From Streptomyces sp. ML-6 (lineage in GTDB: Bacteria > Actinomycetota > Actinomycetes > Streptomycetales > Streptomycetaceae): a stretch of DNA of 64,000 nt. How positions within the stretch are numbered: position 1 is the first letter of the stretch; every line of letters starts with the position of its first letter. The translations under genes and the position numbers were made by a program. The DNA is taken from assembly GCF_030116705.1 (NCBI RefSeq), contig NZ_JAOTIK010000001.1, positions 7,406,501-7,470,500 of the forward strand, read 5' to 3'. Below the pieces are notes generated by a model, which was not told the origin of the DNA, made no database searches, and saw nothing but the letters and a program-made list of their open reading frames with translations. Below are positions 16,581 to 24,621 of this stretch, one piece after another.

Positions 16581-17756
16581 ATGGCGAGTACGACAGACCC
16601 GACGGCTCCGGCGGCGAGAATCCTCACCGCTCTGGAGGCCGGGCTGCCGCAGATGCTGGACGACATCGGGCAACTGGTGCGCACCGAGTCGCCCAGCGAC
16701 GACCTGGCCGCGGTCGCCGGCTGCGCGAGGGTCGTCGCCGGGCTCGGCACCCGGCTGACCGGCGCGGCGCCGGAATGGGTCGACGGCTCGGGACGGCCCG
16801 CCCTGCGCTGGCGGTTCGGCTCCGGCGACCGGGTCCTGCTGCTCGGTCACTTCGACACGGTGTGGCCGGTGGGCTCGTTGTCCACCCACCCCTTCGAGGT
16901 GACCGGGGGCCGGCTGACCGGGCCCGGCTGCTTCGACATGAAGGCGGGCGTGGCACAGCTGTTCCACGCCCTGTCCGTCCTCGACGACCTGGACGGGGTG
17001 TCGGTGCTGCTCACCGGGGACGAGGAGATCGGCGCCCCGACCTCGCGCGCCCTGATCGAGGCCGAGGCCCGCCGCACCCGGGCCGTGCTCGTCCTGGAGG
17101 CGAGCGAGAACGGCGCGCTGAAGACGGTCCGCAAGGGCGTGTCGAGCTACGGGCTGGGCATCGCCGGACGCGCGGCGCACGCCGGTCTCGAACCCCATCG
17201 CGGCATCAACGCGACCACCGAACTGGCCCACCAGATCCTCGCGTTGTCCGCGCTCGCCGATCCGGCGGCCGGCACCACGGTGACCCCGACCGTCGCCTCG
17301 TCGGGCACCACCCGCAACACCGTGCCCGACGCGGCCCGGCTGATGGTCGACGTACGGGTGGAGACGGCCGCGGAGCAGGACCGGGTGGACCGTGCCGTGC
17401 GGGCCCTGCGGCCGGTGACCGAAGGCGCCTCGCTCACCTTCACCGGCGGCCCGGACCGGCCGCCCCTGTCGGCCGACGCCTCGGCCGGACTGTTCGAACT
17501 CGCCCGGGAACAGGGCATGGAACTGGGACTCGGAACCCTGCGCGGGGTGGCGGTCGGCGGCGCGTCCGACGGCAACCTCACCGCCGGGGCGGGCACCCCC
17601 ACGCTCGACGGGCTCGGGGCCGTGGGCGGCGGGGCGCACGCCGACGACGAGCACGTGGTCGTCGCCGAACTGCCCCGCCGCACGGCCCTGGTGGCCCGCC
17701 TGGTGGCGGCACTGCTGCACGAATCGCCGACCGGACCCGGCGGAGCGGCCGGGTGA
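16581..17756 (+). CDS. M20 family metallopeptidase, probable N-succinylamino acid desuccinylase
   Basis: A 391-residue two-zinc hydrolase of the ArgE/DapE/carboxypeptidase G2 type. Ligand motifs are LLLGHFDTVWP, GPGCFDMKAG, TGDEEIGAPTS (catalytic and ligand Glu) and GGGAHADDEHV at the C-terminus. The ATG follows GGAGGTGACC exactly. Its stop overlaps the GTG of the GNAT gene (GTGA), which in turn overlaps the racemase gene. In Geobacillus kaustophilus an M20 desuccinylase, a GNAT succinyltransferase and N-succinylamino acid racemase form one pathway turning D- into L-amino acids; the same trio here suggests this enzyme releases the L-amino acid. The fold is certain, the substrate inferred. Confidence 0.85.
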   Translation: MASTTDPTAPAARILTALEAGLPQMLDDIGQLVRTESPSDDLAAVAGCARVVAGLGTRLTGAAPEWVDGSGRPALRWRFGSGDRVLLLGHFDTVWPVGSLSTHPFEVTGGRLTGPGCFDMKAGVAQLFHALSVLDDLDGVSVLLTGDEEIGAPTSRALIEAEARRTRAVLVLEASENGALKTVRKGVSSYGLGIAGRAAHAGLEPHRGINATTELAHQILALSALADPAAGTTVTPTVASSGTTRNTVPDAARLMVDVRVETAAEQDRVDRAVRALRPVTEGASLTFTGGPDRPPLSADASAGLFELAREQGMELGLGTLRGVAVGGASDGNLTAGAGTPTLDGLGAVGGGAHADDEHVVVAELPRRTALVARLVAALLHESPTGPGGAAG

Positions 17757-18604
17757 ACGGGACACGAGCGGCGGCGGACGCCGCGGACCTGGCGGCGCGC
17801 CGGGCGGGCGTGACCGTGTCGGAGCTGCACCGGCCGGAGGAGATGCACGAGGCGTGCCGGGTGCTGGACCGGATCTGGCGGCCCGCTTCCGGCAGCCCGT
17901 TGATCCCGCCGGAGCTGCTCCGGGTCTTCGCGCACTCCGGCAGCTATGTCGCGGGCGTCCACCGGGACGGCCGGATGGTCGGGTTCTGCCTGGGCTTCCT
18001 GGCCACCGAGGGGCTGCACTCGCACGTGGCCGGGGTCGACGACGGACTCCGGGGCCGCAACGTCGGCTTCGCCGTCAAACAGCACCAGCGGGCCTGGGCC
18101 CTGGCCCGCGGCATCACCACGATCACCTGGACCTTCGACCCGTTGATCAGCCGCAACGCCTACTTCAACCTGGCCAAACTGGGCGCGGAACCCAGCGAGT
18201 ACCTGCCCGACTTCTACGGCAGCATGCAGGACGAGGTCAACGCGGGGACCGAGACGGACCGGCTGATGGTCCGCTGGGAGCTGACCGGCCCGCGTGCCGT
18301 CGCGTCCGCGACGGGCACCCCCGCTCCCGCCACGGCCGGTGCGGCGGGCGGACCCACCGCGGTCGGGCTGGAGGCCGGACCCGACGGCCGCCCCGTCGTC
18401 GGGGACCTGAAGGGCGACACCGTCCTGGTCCGGGTCCCGGCGGAGGCGGAGGCGATGCGCCGGGAGGCCCCGTCCCTGGCCCGTGAGTGGCGCCGTGCGC
18501 TGCGCGACGTGCTCGGCGGGCTGATGGCCGAGGGACACGCCGTCACCGGATTCACCCGGGACGGCCGGTATGTGATCGAAAGACGTCAGGAGAACCGGAC
18601 ATGA
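17753..18604 (+). CDS. COG3375-type GNAT acyltransferase, probable D-amino acid N-succinyltransferase
   Basis: A 283-residue protein with a GNAT domain in its first 190 residues: ELHRPEEMHEACRVLDRIW, GRMVGFCLGF (strand 4), then an acyl-CoA-binding loop region GLRGRNVGFAVK followed by WTFDPLISRNAYFNLAKLGA, hallmarks of the COG3375 branch. The last 90 residues are Ala/Pro-linked and end in a small domain. Start GTG 17753 overlaps the peptidase stop, and its own stop overlaps the racemase ATG. By analogy with the G. kaustophilus operon it may N-succinylate D-amino acids using succinyl-CoA. That activity is inferred from context. Confidence 0.75.
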   Translation: MNGTRAAADAADLAARRAGVTVSELHRPEEMHEACRVLDRIWRPASGSPLIPPELLRVFAHSGSYVAGVHRDGRMVGFCLGFLATEGLHSHVAGVDDGLRGRNVGFAVKQHQRAWALARGITTITWTFDPLISRNAYFNLAKLGAEPSEYLPDFYGSMQDEVNAGTETDRLMVRWELTGPRAVASATGTPAPATAGAAGGPTAVGLEAGPDGRPVVGDLKGDTVLVRVPAEAEAMRREAPSLAREWRRALRDVLGGLMAEGHAVTGFTRDGRYVIERRQENRT

Positions 18605-19710
18605 AACTCGTCGGTGTGGAACTGCGCCGGATCGCGATGCCGCTGGTCGCCCCCTTCCGGACCTCGTTCGCCACCCTGGACACGCGGGAGATCCTGCTGG
18701 TCAGGGTCGAGACCGGGGACCAGGAGGGCTACGGCGAATGCGTCACCATGGCCGACCCGCTGTACTCCTCGGAGTACACGGCGGGCGCCGCGGACGTGCT
18801 GCGCCGCCACCTCGTGCCCGCCCTCACCGCCCTGCCGGACCTCGACCCGTGGGCGGTCGCGCCCGCGCTCGCCGCGTTCAAGGGACACCGGATGGCCAAG
18901 GCCGCCCTGGAGACCGCGGTACTGGACGCCTGGCTGCGCACCCACGGGATCTCGATGGGCCAGTGGCTGGGAGCGACGGCCGCACGGGTGCCGGCCGGGG
19001 TGTCGGTCGGCATCATGGACTCGGTCCCCGCCCTCCTCGACGCCGTCGACGGCTATCTCGCCGAGGGCTACCGGCGGATCAAGCTGAAGATCGAACCCGG
19101 CTGGGACGTGGCACCGGTGCGCGCGGTCCGGGAACGCTTCGGCGACGACGTGCTGCTCCAGGTGGACGCCAACACCGCCTACACCCTGGCCGACGCCGCG
19201 CAACTGGCCCGGCTCGACCCGTACGGGCTGCTGCTGATCGAACAGCCCCTGGACGAGGAGGACCTCAGGGGCCACGCGGAACTCGCCCGGCGGGTGCGCA
19301 CCCCCATCTGCCTGGACGAGTCCGTCGTCTCGGCCCGTTCGGCGGCCGACGCGATCGCGATGGGTGCCTGCTCGGTCGTCAACATCAAACCGGGCCGGGT
19401 CGGCGGCTACCTGGAGGCCCGGCGGATCCACGACGTGTGCGCCGCCAACGGCGTCCCCGTCTGGTGCGGAGGAATGCTGGAGACCGGCCTCGGCCGCGCC
19501 GCCAACGTCGCGCTCGCCGCACTGCCCGGCTTCACCCTGCCCGGCGACACCTCCGCGTCCGACCGGTACTACCGGACCGACATCACGGAGCCGTTCGTGC
19601 TGGAGGACGGCCACCTCGCCGTGCCCCGCGGACCCGGCATCGGAATCTCCCCGGTCCCGGAGAAACTGGCCGAGGTCACCACCGGGGCCCCGGAGTGGAT
19701 CGGCCGGTGA
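18601..19710 (+). CDS. N-succinylamino acid racemase / o-succinylbenzoate synthase-family enolase
   Basis: A 369-residue muconate-lactonizing-type enolase, practically collinear with Amycolatopsis N-acyl/N-succinylamino acid racemase as I recall it. Catalytic residues are all present: K161 and K163 in IKLKIE, metal ligands D189 (QVDAN), E214 (IEQP) and D239 (CLDES), and K263 in NIKPG. It abstracts the alpha proton of an N-succinylamino acid through the two opposed lysines. OSBS activity in menaquinone synthesis is an alternative, but no men genes adjoin it, whereas the coupled GNAT and M20 genes match the D-to-L conversion pathway. A strong hairpin follows. Confidence 0.88.
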   Translation: MKLVGVELRRIAMPLVAPFRTSFATLDTREILLVRVETGDQEGYGECVTMADPLYSSEYTAGAADVLRRHLVPALTALPDLDPWAVAPALAAFKGHRMAKAALETAVLDAWLRTHGISMGQWLGATAARVPAGVSVGIMDSVPALLDAVDGYLAEGYRRIKLKIEPGWDVAPVRAVRERFGDDVLLQVDANTAYTLADAAQLARLDPYGLLLIEQPLDEEDLRGHAELARRVRTPICLDESVVSARSAADAIAMGACSVVNIKPGRVGGYLEARRIHDVCAANGVPVWCGGMLETGLGRAANVALAALPGFTLPGDTSASDRYYRTDITEPFVLEDGHLAVPRGPGIGISPVPEKLAEVTTGAPEWIGR

Positions 19711-19760
19711 CGGGCCGGCCGTCGTATCCGGACGCGGTGGCGGCGGGACGGCGCGTCCGG

Positions 19761-19800
19761 GCCCTCGGCCCCGGGTCGTCGCGGCCCGGGGGCCGAGGGC
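19761..19800 (+). terminator. Terminator after the racemase operon
   Basis: GCCCTCGGCCCCGGG and its near-complement (15 bp, one extra G in the right arm) enclose a 9-nt loop, between the racemase stop and the PucR gene. Confidence 0.75.
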
Positions 19801-19822
19801 CCCGGTCGATTACGTTGTGACG

Positions 19823-21421
19823 ATGACGGAGCAGCCCCGGGCCGTGCTCGGCCGGATCATCGACGACCTCGGATCGACCCTGATCGAGGTGGCGGCCGGC
19901 GAGGCCGACCCGGCCCGCGCCATCGGAGGAGTGCTGATCCAGGACCCGTTGGACGAACCGGCGGGCCTGCCCGGCGCGGTGGTGCTCGGCGTCGGCGTGT
20001 ACGGGGCCGGGCCCGTCGCCGCCCTGGTCGACCGCGCGCACGGGCTCGGCGCGGCGGCCGTCGTGGTCCGCGCCCCGGTCCCGGTGGACGGTCCCGTGTC
20101 CGAGGCCGCCGCGCGCACCGGAGTGACCGTGCTGGGCCTGACCCCCGGCGCGTCCTGGGCCCAGGTGGCCGCCCTGCTGCGGTCGCTGCTCGCCGTCGAC
20201 GAACTGGGCACGGTGGGCGGCCCCGGCGACCCCGACGGCGCCGAACCGCTGGCCGGGGACCTGTTCGCCCTGGCCAACGCCACGGCCGGACTGCTGGACG
20301 GCCCGGTCACCGTGGAGGACCGGAGCGGGCGGGTGCTGGCCTTCTCCAGCAGACAGGAAGAGGGCGACGACGACCGGATCGCGACCGTCCTCGACCGGCA
20401 GGTGCCCGCCGGGAAGCTGCGTGCCCTGGAGGCGGTCGGAGCCTTCCAGGCCCTCTACGGCAAGGAGGAACCCGTCTACGTGGACGGGCTGTCGGACAGG
20501 CCCCGGGCCGCGATCGCGATCCGGGCCGGCGGCGAGATCCTCGGGTCGATCTGGGTCGTCGTCGACGCCCCGCTGAGCGAGGACCGCAGCCGGGCGCTCC
20601 AGGAGGCGGCGAAGGTGGCCGCCCTGCACCTGCTGCGCCGCCGCACCGGCGAGGACGCGGAGCGGCGGCTGCGCGCGGACCTGCTCGCCACGGTCCTGGA
20701 CGGCGGCGAGCACGCGCCGCAGGCCGCCGCCCGGCTCGGCCTGGCCGCGCAGCCGGCCTGCGTGCTCGCCCTCACGGTGACCGGCGAGCCGTCCGCGCCC
20801 GACCGGGTCGCCGCGGGCCACCGCGCCGCCGAGGCCCTCGCCCTGCACCTGGTCGCGATCCACCCCCGGACCGCCACGGCCACCCTCGGGGGCGTCACCT
20901 ACGCGGTCCTGCCCACGGCATCGGACGAGCAGGGGCTGCGGGTGGCCGAGGCGTTCCTCGGCCGGGTCGGGGACCGGTTCCCCGCCGTCATCGGCGTCGG
21001 CCGGCTCGCCGCCCGCCCGGCCGAACTGCGCCGCTCCCGCGCCGACGCGGACCGCACGCTGCGGGTCCTCGGCTCCGGCCGCACCCGGCGCCGGGCCGCC
21101 CGGCTGTCGGACGTCTACGCCGCCGCGCTGCTGGAGGAACTGACGGACCGGATCGCCGCCGAGTACGACCTGCCGGACGGCCCGGTCGTACGGCTGCTCG
21201 CCCACGACGAACAGCACGGCACCGCCCTCACGGACACCCTGGACGCCTGGCTGAACACCTTCGGCGACGTCCCCGCCGCCGCGGCCGCCGTGCACGTCCA
21301 CCCCAACACCTTCCGCTACCGGCTCAAACGGCTGGCCGCGGTCGCGGACCTCGACCTCGCCGACCCGGAGGCCCGGTTCGAGGCGATGCTGCAACTGCGC
21401 CTGCGACCGCCGCGCCCCTGA
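19823..21421 (+). CDS. PucR family transcriptional regulator
   Basis: A 532-residue regulator. An N-terminal PucR-like ligand domain (about 1-125) is followed by a GAF-like region (about 150-280, with GPVTVEDRSGRVLAFSS), a GGDEF-like CdaR region, and a C-terminal PucR helix-turn-helix, AAAAVHVHPNTFRYRLKRLA (about 500-520). Such proteins activate amino acid, purine or sugar-acid catabolism genes. It follows the racemase operon on the same strand after a terminator, so it may sense its substrate or product, but that is inference. The ATG at 19823 lacks a clear ribosome site. Its last 106 bp overlap the 3' end of the convergent MFS gene. Confidence 0.88.
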   Translation: MTEQPRAVLGRIIDDLGSTLIEVAAGEADPARAIGGVLIQDPLDEPAGLPGAVVLGVGVYGAGPVAALVDRAHGLGAAAVVVRAPVPVDGPVSEAAARTGVTVLGLTPGASWAQVAALLRSLLAVDELGTVGGPGDPDGAEPLAGDLFALANATAGLLDGPVTVEDRSGRVLAFSSRQEEGDDDRIATVLDRQVPAGKLRALEAVGAFQALYGKEEPVYVDGLSDRPRAAIAIRAGGEILGSIWVVVDAPLSEDRSRALQEAAKVAALHLLRRRTGEDAERRLRADLLATVLDGGEHAPQAAARLGLAAQPACVLALTVTGEPSAPDRVAAGHRAAEALALHLVAIHPRTATATLGGVTYAVLPTASDEQGLRVAEAFLGRVGDRFPAVIGVGRLAARPAELRRSRADADRTLRVLGSGRTRRRAARLSDVYAAALLEELTDRIAAEYDLPDGPVVRLLAHDEQHGTALTDTLDAWLNTFGDVPAAAAAVHVHPNTFRYRLKRLAAVADLDLADPEARFEAMLQLRLRPPRP

Positions 21422-22623
21422 TCCACCGTCCACACGAGGAGCGCGAGCGCGCTGATCGCGGCGCCGAGCAGACACACCGCGCCCCACCCGGCCCGCGCGT
21501 GGACGGCCGTCGAGGCGAGGGCGCCGGTGGCGCTGCCGATCGAGTAGAAGACCATGTAGCCGCCGATCAGACGGCTCCCGGCCTCGGGGCGGACCGCGTA
21601 GATCAGGCTCTGGTTGGTGACGTGGACGGCCTGCACGGCCAGATCGAGGACGAGCGCGCCGATCACCAGCGCCCACAGCGACTGCCGGGTGAGGGAGAGC
21701 GGGAGCCACGACATGGTGAGCAGGACCAGCGCGATACCGGTCGTCCACCCGGCGAGCCCCCGGTCGTGCAGCCGCCCGGCCGGCGCGGCCGCCAGCGCGC
21801 CCGCGGCTCCCACCAGCCCGAACGCCCCGATCGCGGTGTGTGACAGGGACAGCGGGGGCTCGCTCAGCGGGAGGGCGACACAGCTCCACAGGGTGCTGAA
21901 GGCGGCGAAGACGAGCAGGGCGAGCAGGGCGCGGACCCGCAGCACGCGTTCCTCGGCGAACAGCGCGAGCGTCGAACGCAGCAGCCGCACGTACCGCATG
22001 GAGGCCGGTGGCGTCGTCCGGCGCGGCAGTACGCGGGCGAGGGCCAGGGCGAGCACCAGGGTCAGCGCGGCCGAGGCGAGGTAGACCGCCCGCCAGCCCG
22101 CGAGGTCGGCCAGCGCGCCGGAGACCGTGCGGGCGAGCAGGATCCCGATGACGATTCCGCTGGTGACCAGGCCGACCGCGCGGCCGCGCCGGTCCGGGGC
22201 GGACAGCGACGCCGCGAAGGCCACGAGCGTCTGGGTCACCACGGCGAGGAAGCCCACGGCGGCCAGGGCGGTCAGCAGGACCGGCGCGGCGACCGCCGTG
22301 CCGGTGGCCGCGAGCGCCACCGCGAGCAGCGCCAGCTGGGCCACGACGAGGGTCCGCCGGTCGACCAGGTCACCCAGCGGCACCAGCAGGAACAGCCCGA
22401 GGCCGTAGCCGATCTGGGTGAGGGTCACCACGATGCCGACGGACGCCGTACCGATCCCGAACTCCCGGCCCAGGGTGACCAGGAGGGGTTGCGCGAAGTA
22501 GACGTTGGCCACCGCCGCCCCGGAGGCGACCGCGAAGAGCAGCAGGGTGCGTCCGGAGAGGGCGGGCCCGGGTGTTCCACCGGCCGTGTCCACGGTCCTG
22601 GTCGTTCTCTCGCTGTCGGTCAC
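21316..22623 (-). CDS. MFS transporter
   Basis: A 435-residue major facilitator with about 12 membrane segments, starting at GTG 22623 behind GAGGGG. Segment 1 reads LLLFAVASGAAVANVYFAQP, and the A-motif-like loop PLGDLVDRRTLVVAQ follows segments 2-3. It resembles the arabinose-efflux/drug-exporter branch. The gene is divergent from the HxlR regulator with a shared dyad operator, so it is probably repressed by it. The C-terminal 35 residues (Arg/Ser-rich) are encoded antisense to the last 106 bp of the PucR gene, an unusual tail likely extended by loss of an earlier stop. Confidence 0.88.
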   Translation of the reverse strand: MTDSERTTRTVDTAGGTPGPALSGRTLLLFAVASGAAVANVYFAQPLLVTLGREFGIGTASVGIVVTLTQIGYGLGLFLLVPLGDLVDRRTLVVAQLALLAVALAATGTAVAAPVLLTALAAVGFLAVVTQTLVAFAASLSAPDRRGRAVGLVTSGIVIGILLARTVSGALADLAGWRAVYLASAALTLVLALALARVLPRRTTPPASMRYVRLLRSTLALFAEERVLRVRALLALLVFAAFSTLWSCVALPLSEPPLSLSHTAIGAFGLVGAAGALAAAPAGRLHDRGLAGWTTGIALVLLTMSWLPLSLTRQSLWALVIGALVLDLAVQAVHVTNQSLIYAVRPEAGSRLIGGYMVFYSIGSATGALASTAVHARAGWGAVCLLGAAISALALLVWTVDQGRGGRRRSCSIASNRASGSARSRSATAASRLSR

Positions 22624-22642
22624 GGGCACCCCTCGGCTTTTT

Positions 22643-22697
22643 GGTTGCAAGTTGCTACCTGATGGACGCTAGTGCCGACTGGTAGCATGTTGCAACC
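22643..22697. promoter_or_regulatory. HxlR-type operator in the MFS/HxlR divergent promoter
   Basis: A 17-bp half (22643-22659, GGTTGCAAGTTGCTACC) and its inverted partner (22681-22697) match at 15 of 17 positions around a 21-bp spacer. It lies 20 nt from the MFS start and 22 nt from the HxlR start, covering both promoters. The obvious ligand is the neighbouring HxlR protein. Confidence 0.75.
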
Positions 22698-22718
22698 GAT
22701 GGGATGGAGCGAAGCGGC

Positions 22719-23189
22719 ATGGTGAAGCGGACGCGCCTCGACGGCAGCAACTGCCCGGTGGCCCGGTCGGTCGACGCGATCGGCGACTGGTGGGCGCTCC
22801 TGATCGTCCGCGACGCGTTCGACGGCAGCCGCCGCTTCGGCGAGTTCCAGCGCAGCCTGGGCATCGCGAAGAACATCCTCGCCACGCGGCTGCGCGAACT
22901 GGTCGGCAGCGGAATCCTCGACCTGGTTCCGGCGGCCGACGGCGGCGCCCGCCACGAGTACGTGCTGACGGCCAAGGGCAGGGACCTCTTCCCGGTCGTC
23001 GTGGCGCTGCGGCAGTGGGGCGAGGCGCACTTCTTCGACCCCGGCGAACCCCACTCGGAGATGGTCGACCTGCGCCACGGCCGTACCCCGCGGCCCCTGG
23101 AGGTCCGGGCGGCCGACGGACGCCTGCTCGGACCGGACGACGTCACGGTGCGAAAGGTCGAACGGTCCGGGGCGCCGGAACCCGTGTGA
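22719..23189 (+). CDS. HxlR family winged-helix transcriptional regulator
   Basis: A 156-residue regulator with the HxlR pattern: an N-terminal Cys (NCPVARSVDAIGDWWALLIV), the recognition region RFGEFQRSLGIAKNILATRL, and the wing GGARHEYVLTAKGRDLFPV. Members often sense electrophiles or oxidants through the N-terminal Cys, here residue 12. ATG 22719 with GGAG nine bases upstream is preferred to ATG 22704. It is divergent from an MFS exporter, with a long dyad between them, the usual arrangement for a self-regulated efflux pair. Confidence 0.9.
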   Translation: MVKRTRLDGSNCPVARSVDAIGDWWALLIVRDAFDGSRRFGEFQRSLGIAKNILATRLRELVGSGILDLVPAADGGARHEYVLTAKGRDLFPVVVALRQWGEAHFFDPGEPHSEMVDLRHGRTPRPLEVRAADGRLLGPDDVTVRKVERSGAPEPV

Positions 23190-23269
23190 CGGGCCGGGAA
23201 CCCGCCCCGTACCCCCGGACAGCCGATCAGGACGCGCACCCGCCCGCACCCCCGCGCTCCAATGGACGG

Positions 23270-23947
23270 GTGACCGCGCCCCCCGACGACTGCCTCGCGC
23301 GCAACGAGTGGCTCTGCGGGGCCTACCTCTCCAGTCGGCGCGAGATCCTCTGGGACGCCGTCGTCCAGCACGTCCAGCTCACCACGGCCTCCGTGCTCAT
23401 CGGGCTGCTCCTCGCCGTTCCGCTCGCCCTCGCGGCACGGCACCGGCGCTGGGCGGCGGGCCCCGTGCTCGGCGTGACGACCGCCCTGTACACCATCCCC
23501 TCGCTCGCCATGTTCTCGCTGCTGCTCCCGGTGTACGGACTCTCGGCCTCGCTCGTCGTCGCCGGACTCGTCCTGTACTCGCTCACCCTCCTCGTCCGCA
23601 ACCTCCTCGCCGGACTGCGCGCCGTGCCCGAGGAGACCCGACAGGCCGCGCGCGGCATGGGATACGGCCCGCTGCGCCTGCTGCTCACCGTCGAACTGCC
23701 CCTCGCCCTGCCCGCCGCCATGGCCGGACTGCGGATCGCGACCGTCTCCGCGGTCTCCCTGGTCACGGTCGGCGCGATCGTCGGCCACGGCGGACTCGGC
23801 AACCTCATCTACTCCGGCATGAACACCTACTTCAAGGCCCAGGTGCTCACCGCCTCCGTCCTCTGCGTGCTCATCGCCGTCGCCGCCGACCTGCTGCTCC
23901 TGCTCGCCCAGCGGTTCCTGACCCCGTGGACCCGGAGGCGGGCGTGA
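23270..23947 (+). CDS. Osmoprotectant ABC transporter permease (OpuB/ProW-like), first subunit
   Basis: A 225-residue inner-membrane permease with about six segments and the ProW/OpuBB signature: YTIPSLAMFSLLLPV, then an EAA-type loop RAVPEETRQAARGMGYGPLR that contacts the ATPase, and VGAIVGHGGLGNLI near the end. Start GTG 23270 follows no strong ribosome site. Its stop overlaps the next permease start (GTGA). It should import glycine betaine or a similar quaternary amine with the second permease, the lipoprotein, and probably the CBS-domain ATPase 8 kb away. Confidence 0.88.
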   Translation: MTAPPDDCLARNEWLCGAYLSSRREILWDAVVQHVQLTTASVLIGLLLAVPLALAARHRRWAAGPVLGVTTALYTIPSLAMFSLLLPVYGLSASLVVAGLVLYSLTLLVRNLLAGLRAVPEETRQAARGMGYGPLRLLLTVELPLALPAAMAGLRIATVSAVSLVTVGAIVGHGGLGNLIYSGMNTYFKAQVLTASVLCVLIAVAADLLLLLAQRFLTPWTRRRA

Positions 23948-24621
23948 ACATCCTCGCCGAGGCCTGGTCCTGGCTCACCACCGCCACGAACTGGACCGGC
24001 GAGGGCGGCATCCGGGACCGCCTCGTCCAGCACCTCTTCCTCACCGTCGTCTGCCTGCTGATCAGCTGTCTGATCGCGCTGCCCGTCGCCGTGCTCCTCG
24101 GCCACCTCGGCAGGGGCGGCGCACTCGCCGTCAACATCTCCAACATCGGCCGGGCCGTTCCCACCTTCGCCGTGCTGGTGCTGCTCCTCCTCACTCCGAT
24201 CGGCGGCCACGGCGAGTGGCCGACCGTCATCGCCCTCGTGCTCTTCGCCGTACCGCCGCTGCTCACCAACGCCTACGTCGGCATGCGGGAGGTCGACCGG
24301 GAAGTGGTGCGCGCCGCCCGGGGAATGGGCATGACGGGCCGGCAGCTGATGCTGGGCGTCGAGGTGCCCCTCGCCCTGCCCCTGATCCTCACCGGCGTAC
24401 GGATCGCCGCCGTCCAGCTCGTCGCGACCGCCACCCTCGCGGCCCTGGCGGGCGGCGGCGGACTCGGCCGCATCATCACCGCGGGCTTCAACCTCGCCTC
24501 CACCCCGCAGGTGGTCGCCGGAGCGGTCCTGGTGACTGCCTTCGCCCTGATCGTCGAAGGGCTCTTCGAAGCGGCGCAACGACTCCTCCCCGCCCGGCTC
24601 CGCGGCGCGGCGACCCGATGA
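23944..24621 (+). CDS. Osmoprotectant ABC transporter permease, second subunit
   Basis: A 225-residue paralogue of the preceding permease. It has IGRAVPTFAVLVLLLL in place of the IPSLA motif, the EAA loop MREVDREVVRAARGMGMTGRQ, and ALAGGGGLGRIITAGF. GTG 23944 overlaps the previous stop, and its own stop overlaps the binding-protein ATG, so all three are translationally coupled. Two different permeases suggest a heterodimeric membrane channel, as in OpuB/OpuC and OsmWY systems. Confidence 0.88.
   Translation: MNILAEAWSWLTTATNWTGEGGIRDRLVQHLFLTVVCLLISCLIALPVAVLLGHLGRGGALAVNISNIGRAVPTFAVLVLLLLTPIGGHGEWPTVIALVLFAVPPLLTNAYVGMREVDREVVRAARGMGMTGRQLMLGVEVPLALPLILTGVRIAAVQLVATATLAALAGGGGLGRIITAGFNLASTPQVVAGAVLVTAFALIVEGLFEAAQRLLPARLRGAATR

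Noticed and set aside
18601..19710. Menaquinone o-succinylbenzoate synthase (menC) as the first choice
   Set aside because: No other men genes are nearby, and the coupling to GNAT and M20 genes plus collinearity with Amycolatopsis racemase favour the racemase role, although dual activity is possible.
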